8,470 nt of DNA from positions 1-8,470 of the forward strand of contig URZM01000090.1 in assembly GCA_900552315.1 (NCBI GenBank), written 5' to 3'. The translations under genes and the position numbers were made by a program. Numbering within the stretch: position 1 is the first letter of the stretch; every line of letters starts with the position of its first letter. The DNA comes from an uncultured Bacteroidales bacterium (GTDB taxonomy: Bacteria > Bacteroidota > Bacteroidia > Bacteroidales > Muribaculaceae). The notes beneath the pieces were generated by a model. It saw nothing but the letters and a program-made list of their open reading frames with translations, ran no database searches and was not told where the DNA came from. Positions 5,701-8,470 of this stretch are shown one piece after another.

Positions 5701-6195
5701 TCAGGAGGGGTCGACCTGGTTGATGAAACGTTCTATCTGCTGCTGTTCGGCAGCGTTGATCTCGTCGATGGTCTTGAGGAAAGCCTCGGTGCGGGCCATG
5801 TCCTCAGCCAGGAGCTCCTCGGCGGCGCTGCCTGATACCTGCCTGCCATGGACGTATGCCGTGCAAGAAGGGATACCTGCTGTAGATTTCGGCGGCTCCG
5901 GCTTGAAGAGCTGTGGAATAAGCGGGACTGCTGCCACACACGCCGCAGCGACCGAGGCCCATAGCCATGTCTTGCGGGAAAAACGCCTGCCTCGTGAGGG
6001 GGTCGCGGTGGACGATGCGGGAAGGACAAGGCCCATGACGGTCCTGGTGCGGTCTATGAGCGGCGTGGAGTACGGGAGCTTGCCCAGGAGGTATTGCAGC
6101 TCTGTCTCCTCAAGGAGCGAAAGACGCGCTTCCATATACAGGAGACAGAGTTGTTCCGTCTCCCGGAGGGTCAATATGTTGTCAGTCCTTTTCAT
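5701..6195 (-). CDS. Single-span membrane protein, probable anti-sigma factor
   Basis: 164 residues. Residues 10-40 form a cytoplasmic helical region (CLLYMEARLSLLEETELQYLL) resembling the N-terminal sigma-binding segment of Bacteroidetes anti-sigma proteins, but only one Cys is present, so there is no zinc-finger (His-x3-Cys-x2-Cys) motif. A basic stretch (RGRRFSRK, 68-75) precedes one membrane helix (about 76-97). The remaining 67 residues are predicted periplasmic and include SCTAYVHGRQVSG followed by a long acidic helix (EELLAEDMARTEAFL to IERFINQ). There is no FecR-like domain, since the protein is far too short. Its ATG overlaps the stop of the sigma gene by 4 nt (ATGA), which supports coupled synthesis and a direct partner role. 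The anti-sigma role is inferred from context and topology. Confidence 0.65.
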   Translation of the reverse strand: MKRTDNILTLRETEQLCLLYMEARLSLLEETELQYLLGKLPYSTPLIDRTRTVMGLVLPASSTATPSRGRRFSRKTWLWASVAAACVAAVPLIPQLFKPEPPKSTAGIPSCTAYVHGRQVSGSAAEELLAEDMARTEAFLKTIDEINAAEQQQIERFINQVDPS

Positions 6196-6671
6196 GAGTT
6201 CAGCTTTTTATAGTTTTCGCTTATTTTCTTGCGGGTCCTGCTCACCGCCATCCTGACTGCCTGAGGGGACATGCGCAGTCTGGCGGCAATGTCCTCGTAA
6301 TCCAGGCCCTCGTGCGTGAGCAGGCTGTAGATGAGCCTCTGCGAGTGGGAGAGTCCGGCTGTGAGCATGGTCTCCAGACGCTCCATGTCCTCGCATGGGT
6401 CAGGCGGGACATGGACCCTCTCCGTATCAGCTTCCGAGATTCGCTCCTGTACAGGCTTGCGCAGGCGGTCAATGCAGATGTTCCGCAGGACGGTGAAGAG
6501 CTTGTTGCACGCCTCCGGGTCCGAATGAGTGGAGCCTTTCTGCCAAAGTCTCAGGAAAGTGTCTTGCATCGCGTCCTTGGCATCCTCGTCGTCTTTGAGG
6601 AAGCGCATGGCGCTGGTGTGGAGCTTTTCCCTGAGAGCCAGGAATGAGGATGTCAGTGAGTCTTTTTCCAT
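6192..6671 (-). CDS. ECF-type RNA polymerase sigma factor
   Basis: 159 residues, typical for an extracytoplasmic-function sigma factor, which directs RNA polymerase to a small set of promoters in response to envelope signals. Residues 13-70 are region 2, with DAMQDTFLRLW (33-43) as the core-binding motif and NICIDRLRK (64-72). Residues 106-155 are region 4, with LSHSQRLIYSLL, then YEDIAARLRMSPQAVRMAVSR as the helix-turn-helix that reads the -35 element. I chose the ATG at 6671; a longer reading would need a GTG at 6698 and adds nine residues that do not resemble the family. The gene heads an apparent operon with the membrane protein, the secreted protein and the barrel. Autoregulation is common for such genes, but no ECF promoter can be named here. 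Confidence 0.88.
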   Translation of the reverse strand: MEKDSLTSSFLALREKLHTSAMRFLKDDEDAKDAMQDTFLRLWQKGSTHSDPEACNKLFTVLRNICIDRLRKPVQERISEADTERVHVPPDPCEDMERLETMLTAGLSHSQRLIYSLLTHEGLDYEDIAARLRMSPQAVRMAVSRTRKKISENYKKLNS

Positions 6672-6681
6672 CTGTTTACAT

Positions 6682-6719
6682 AGTAGATACGTTTTCACCG
6701 GAGATTTGTAACATCTACT
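6682..6719. promoter_or_regulatory. Inverted repeat upstream of the sigma gene
   Basis: AGTAGAT (6682-6688) and ATCTACT (6713-6719) are a perfect 7-bp inverted repeat 24 nt apart, the inner edge 10 nt upstream of the sigma ATG. The 152-bp gap between this start and the trmN6 stop must hold the operon's promoter if trmN6 is not co-transcribed, but I find no good TAnnTTTG box. It could be an operator, or chance. Confidence 0.25.
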
Positions 6720-6823
6720 TTTGGAAAAATCATGTCCTGGGCAGCTTCAGGGTGGGTCAATCTCACTTACTTGTATGAGAGGAATGAGAGATATAAGGCA
6801 GGCAATGGAGTAGGACGGACAGG

Positions 6824-7561
6824 TCAGAATCTCAGATAAAAGGGGGCGGTGAGCATACGGTATTCGGGGGTGTAGTCATCGAGGGGATTGGCTGTGGGGT
6901 CTGGACGGTGAATGGTCAGGGAGGTTCGCTCACAGGATTGGTGGGGAGAGTCGGCTGTGACCAGCTCGAGCAGTAGGCGAATGGGTTCCGTGCCGGGGCG
7001 TGAGATGACATGACACAGGCGCACCGGTTTCAGGCCGGCGCCGACGGCTGTTTCAAGCAACACATCCTCGTCCCTGGCGGGAGCGATCAGGGATATGCGT
7101 CCTTGGGGAGTGAGGAGAGTGGCTCCATGCGTTATGAGCTGAAGGGGGCCGAATACGTCGGCATGACGGGCCGCCAGACGGGCGCTCCTTGCAGGGGTGT
7201 CCACTCCATCGTGGAAGAAGGGAGGATTGCTGACTATAAGGTCGAAGCGCGTGTCGGTAATGGAGTCGAAAGAGGACTCCATCGCCGTGAGCCTGTCGGG
7301 CCATGGGGAAGCGGCGAAATTGTCAGCGGCTTCCTGCACGGAAGGCGCATGAGGGTCGATGCCTGATATTCGAGCCTGCGGATTGCGCTGGGCGCATATC
7401 AGGGCTATAAGTCCGCAACCGGTACCCACGTCGAGAATTGTACGGGCATCGCTGACATCACACCATGCACCCACGAGCACGCCGTCCATGCCTATGGGTA
7501 TGGCGCTGCGGCCATGGGAAGCTGTGAATCTCTTGAAGCGGAATATTCTCTCTTTGGGCAT
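6824..7561 (-). CDS. trmN6: tRNA1(Val) (adenine(37)-N6)-methyltransferase
   Basis: 245 residues, full length for the TrmN6 (YfiC) family. It transfers a methyl group from S-adenosylmethionine to N6 of adenine 37, next to the anticodon of tRNA1(Val). Visible motifs are FRFKRFTASHGR near the N terminus, GMDGVLVGAW (24-33), the SAM-binding motif I ILDVGTGCGLIAL (42-54), acidic motif II ending GID (67-69), the catalytic NPPF (112-115) typical of N6-adenine methyltransferases, ARHAD (131-135), and the family's C-terminal YTPEYRMLTAPFYL. It follows fbp on the same strand with a 76-nt gap containing a strong hairpin. The ATG at 7561 agrees with the family's N-terminal length. The stop is followed by a 152-bp gap before the sigma gene. 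This is a housekeeping gene and nothing in it looks broken. Confidence 0.92.
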   Translation of the reverse strand: MPKERIFRFKRFTASHGRSAIPIGMDGVLVGAWCDVSDARTILDVGTGCGLIALICAQRNPQARISGIDPHAPSVQEAADNFAASPWPDRLTAMESSFDSITDTRFDLIVSNPPFFHDGVDTPARSARLAARHADVFGPLQLITHGATLLTPQGRISLIAPARDEDVLLETAVGAGLKPVRLCHVISRPGTEPIRLLLELVTADSPHQSCERTSLTIHRPDPTANPLDDYTPEYRMLTAPFYLRF

Positions 7562-7588
7562 GTAAGATGTAATGTGGTTGAAAATATA

Positions 7589-7629
7589 TCCTTGGTTCCC
7601 AGGGTCCGAAAGTACCTGGGAACCAAGGA
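7589..7629 (-). terminator. Strong hairpin terminator after fbp
   Basis: TCCTTGGTTCCCAGG (7589-7603) and CCTGGGAACCAAGGA (7615-7629) form a perfect 15-bp stem with an 11-nt loop. It begins 9 nt after the fbp stop codon in the minus direction and is followed by ATATATTTTC, a broken U tract. Stem and place fit an intrinsic terminator of fbp; the weak U run means some read-through into trmN6 is possible, and no separate trmN6 promoter is obvious. Confidence 0.75.
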
Positions 7630-7637
7630 GGATACTG

Positions 7638-8470
7638 TTATTTCTGGCCTTCGCGGATGAGTCCCCTGCGGTAGGCGTAGAGCAGATAGTGCAGGTCCTT
7701 CACCTGGGTCTGCAATTCACGGCCCTTGTCGGTGTCACGCACCCTCAGGCGCTTGCTTCCCCACTGGGAGAGGACGGTGTTGGAGATGATGTCGCTCCCC
7801 TCCTCTATCGCTTTCTGCCGGCTCTCGAAGGGGTTGTGCTGCACGAGCTGCAACCCCCTGGAATGGAACACGAGGGTGTATCCGGCTATACCTGTCTCGG
7901 GCTGATATGCCTTGGAGAAGCCGCCGTCTATGACCAGCAGCTTGCCTCCGGCCTTCACGGGTTTCTCCCCCTTGATGATCTTGACGGGGACATGCCCGTT
8001 GATGATATGCCCGGATTCGGGGTCGAGGCCGAACTCTTCGAGTATCATGCGACATGTGGATTCCGAGTCCGAGAGACGGTAGTACCAGCCTTTTTCCTCC
8101 TTCTGAGGCTCCTTGTCGTCCAAGAGATAACGCTCGAAAGTGGCCATGCGGCTCTTGTCGAAAGAGGGGGAGTCTGGGCCGCACCAGAGGTACCACATGT
8201 AGTCCACGCTGTATTGCTTGAGCGGGTTCTCGTCATCGCCCTTGCGGCAGGCATGCTGCACGAGGCGGTCGAGGCGGTCGAGAAGCGCCTTGCCACGGAA
8301 AGGCTCGCCAGCCACGGTCACGGTCTTGAAGGAGCCGTCGGCATTCAGGGGGATGGAGGCGTGATAGAGCAGGTTGTTGTTGCGGGCCAGGTAGAAGGAG
8401 CCTCGGTGCAGCATGCAGCGTATGTGGCGGCGCAGCTTCTCGCTGCCCACGAAGGAGGCGTGCATGTGGC
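7638..8470 (-). CDS. fbp: Class III fructose-1,6-bisphosphatase, C-terminal part
   Basis: The last 277 or so residues of a protein that starts to the right of the window; the Met at 8465 is internal, since the frame stays open to the edge. The enzyme hydrolyses fructose 1,6-bisphosphate to fructose 6-phosphate in gluconeogenesis, in the cytoplasm. Segments typical of the class III family (PF06874) are NNNLLYHASIPL, YMWYLWCGPDSPSF, MATFERYLLDDKE, EFGLDPESGHIINGHVPVK (metal-binding Asn-Gly-His region), KLLVIDGGFSKAYQ and TGIAGYTLVFHSRGLQLVQH. Full-length members have about 650-670 residues, so roughly 40% is seen; the N-terminal metallophosphatase part is outside. The stop TAA at 7638-7640 is followed by a strong hairpin. 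The Bacteroidales/Firmicutes type of this enzyme supports the taxonomic guess. Confidence 0.93.
   Translation of the reverse strand, partial: HMHASFVGSEKLRRHIRCMLHRGSFYLARNNNLLYHASIPLNADGSFKTVTVAGEPFRGKALLDRLDRLVQHACRKGDDENPLKQYSVDYMWYLWCGPDSPSFDKSRMATFERYLLDDKEPQKEEKGWYYRLSDSESTCRMILEEFGLDPESGHIINGHVPVKIIKGEKPVKAGGKLLVIDGGFSKAYQPETGIAGYTLVFHSRGLQLVQHNPFESRQKAIEEGSDIISNTVLSQWGSKRLRVRDTDKGRELQTQVKDLHYLLYAYRRGLIREGQK

Noticed and set aside
5270..6256. 328-codon plus-strand frame opposite the secreted and membrane protein genes
   Set aside because: It spans three genuine minus-strand genes that have a signal peptide, a membrane span and an operon-like overlap. Its own translation is Ser/Val/Arg-rich without family features.
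6672..6698. Longer sigma factor starting at GTG 6698
   Set aside because: It adds nine residues without similarity to the family; the ATG at 6671 gives a normal ECF N terminus.
1..8470. CRISPR array, tRNA or rRNA genes, insertion sequence or integrase
   Set aside because: No evenly spaced direct repeats, no cloverleaf or rRNA-like segment and no transposase or integrase frame were seen on either strand.

Overview
The window looks like a chromosomal segment of a gut-type Bacteroidales bacterium, possibly Muribaculaceae-like; the family is a guess. The evidence is a class III fructose-1,6-bisphosphatase with strong Bacteroidales/Firmicutes-type motifs, an OmpP1/FadL-type porin opening typical of Bacteroidetes, a PF14905-type outer-membrane barrel encoded behind an ECF sigma factor, and a clean Bacteroidetes promoter -7 box (TAnnTTTG) in front of the toxin gene. 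Most of the DNA is GC-rich. A clearly AT-rich island around 2100-2980 carries a toxin-antitoxin pair.

Layout, left to right. (1) 1-299, minus: N-terminal third or less of an OmpP1/FadL-like outer-membrane protein, cut by the window edge. (2) 300-509: a gene-free spacer with two mutually inverted REP-like hairpins that differ by compensatory base-pair changes, plus a terminator-like hairpin. (3) 510-1805, minus: a secreted low-complexity protein of 431 residues with a striking Trp/Gly block, about 15 Arg-Pro units and a Gly-rich tail; function unknown. (4) 1806-2241: a divergent intergenic region holding a roughly 121-bp imperfect palindrome and, further right, the promoter and a 9-bp inverted-repeat operator candidate for the next operon. 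(5) 2242-2975, plus: a RelE/HigB-like toxin and an XRE-type antitoxin, translationally coupled by an ATGA overlap. (6) 3114-6671, minus: an apparent four-gene operon in transcription order ECF sigma factor, single-span membrane protein with anti-sigma-like architecture, small secreted protein, TonB-dependent-receptor-like outer-membrane barrel. (7) 6824-7561, minus: trmN6, a tRNA1(Val) A37 N6-methyltransferase. (8) 7638-8470, minus: C-terminal part of fbp (class III), running out of the window, followed by a perfect 15-bp hairpin.

How the genes work together. The sigma, membrane protein, secreted protein and barrel genes are close-packed (4-nt overlap, then gaps of 17 and 44 nt), which suggests one envelope-linked transcriptional module. 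The toxin-antitoxin pair is probably self-regulated through the inverted repeat next to its promoter. trmN6 and fbp are housekeeping genes separated by a terminator-like hairpin. The least explained items are the two repeat structures (383-455 and 1983-2103) and the Trp/Arg-Pro-rich secreted protein. I see no complete, obviously new defence or mobile system.
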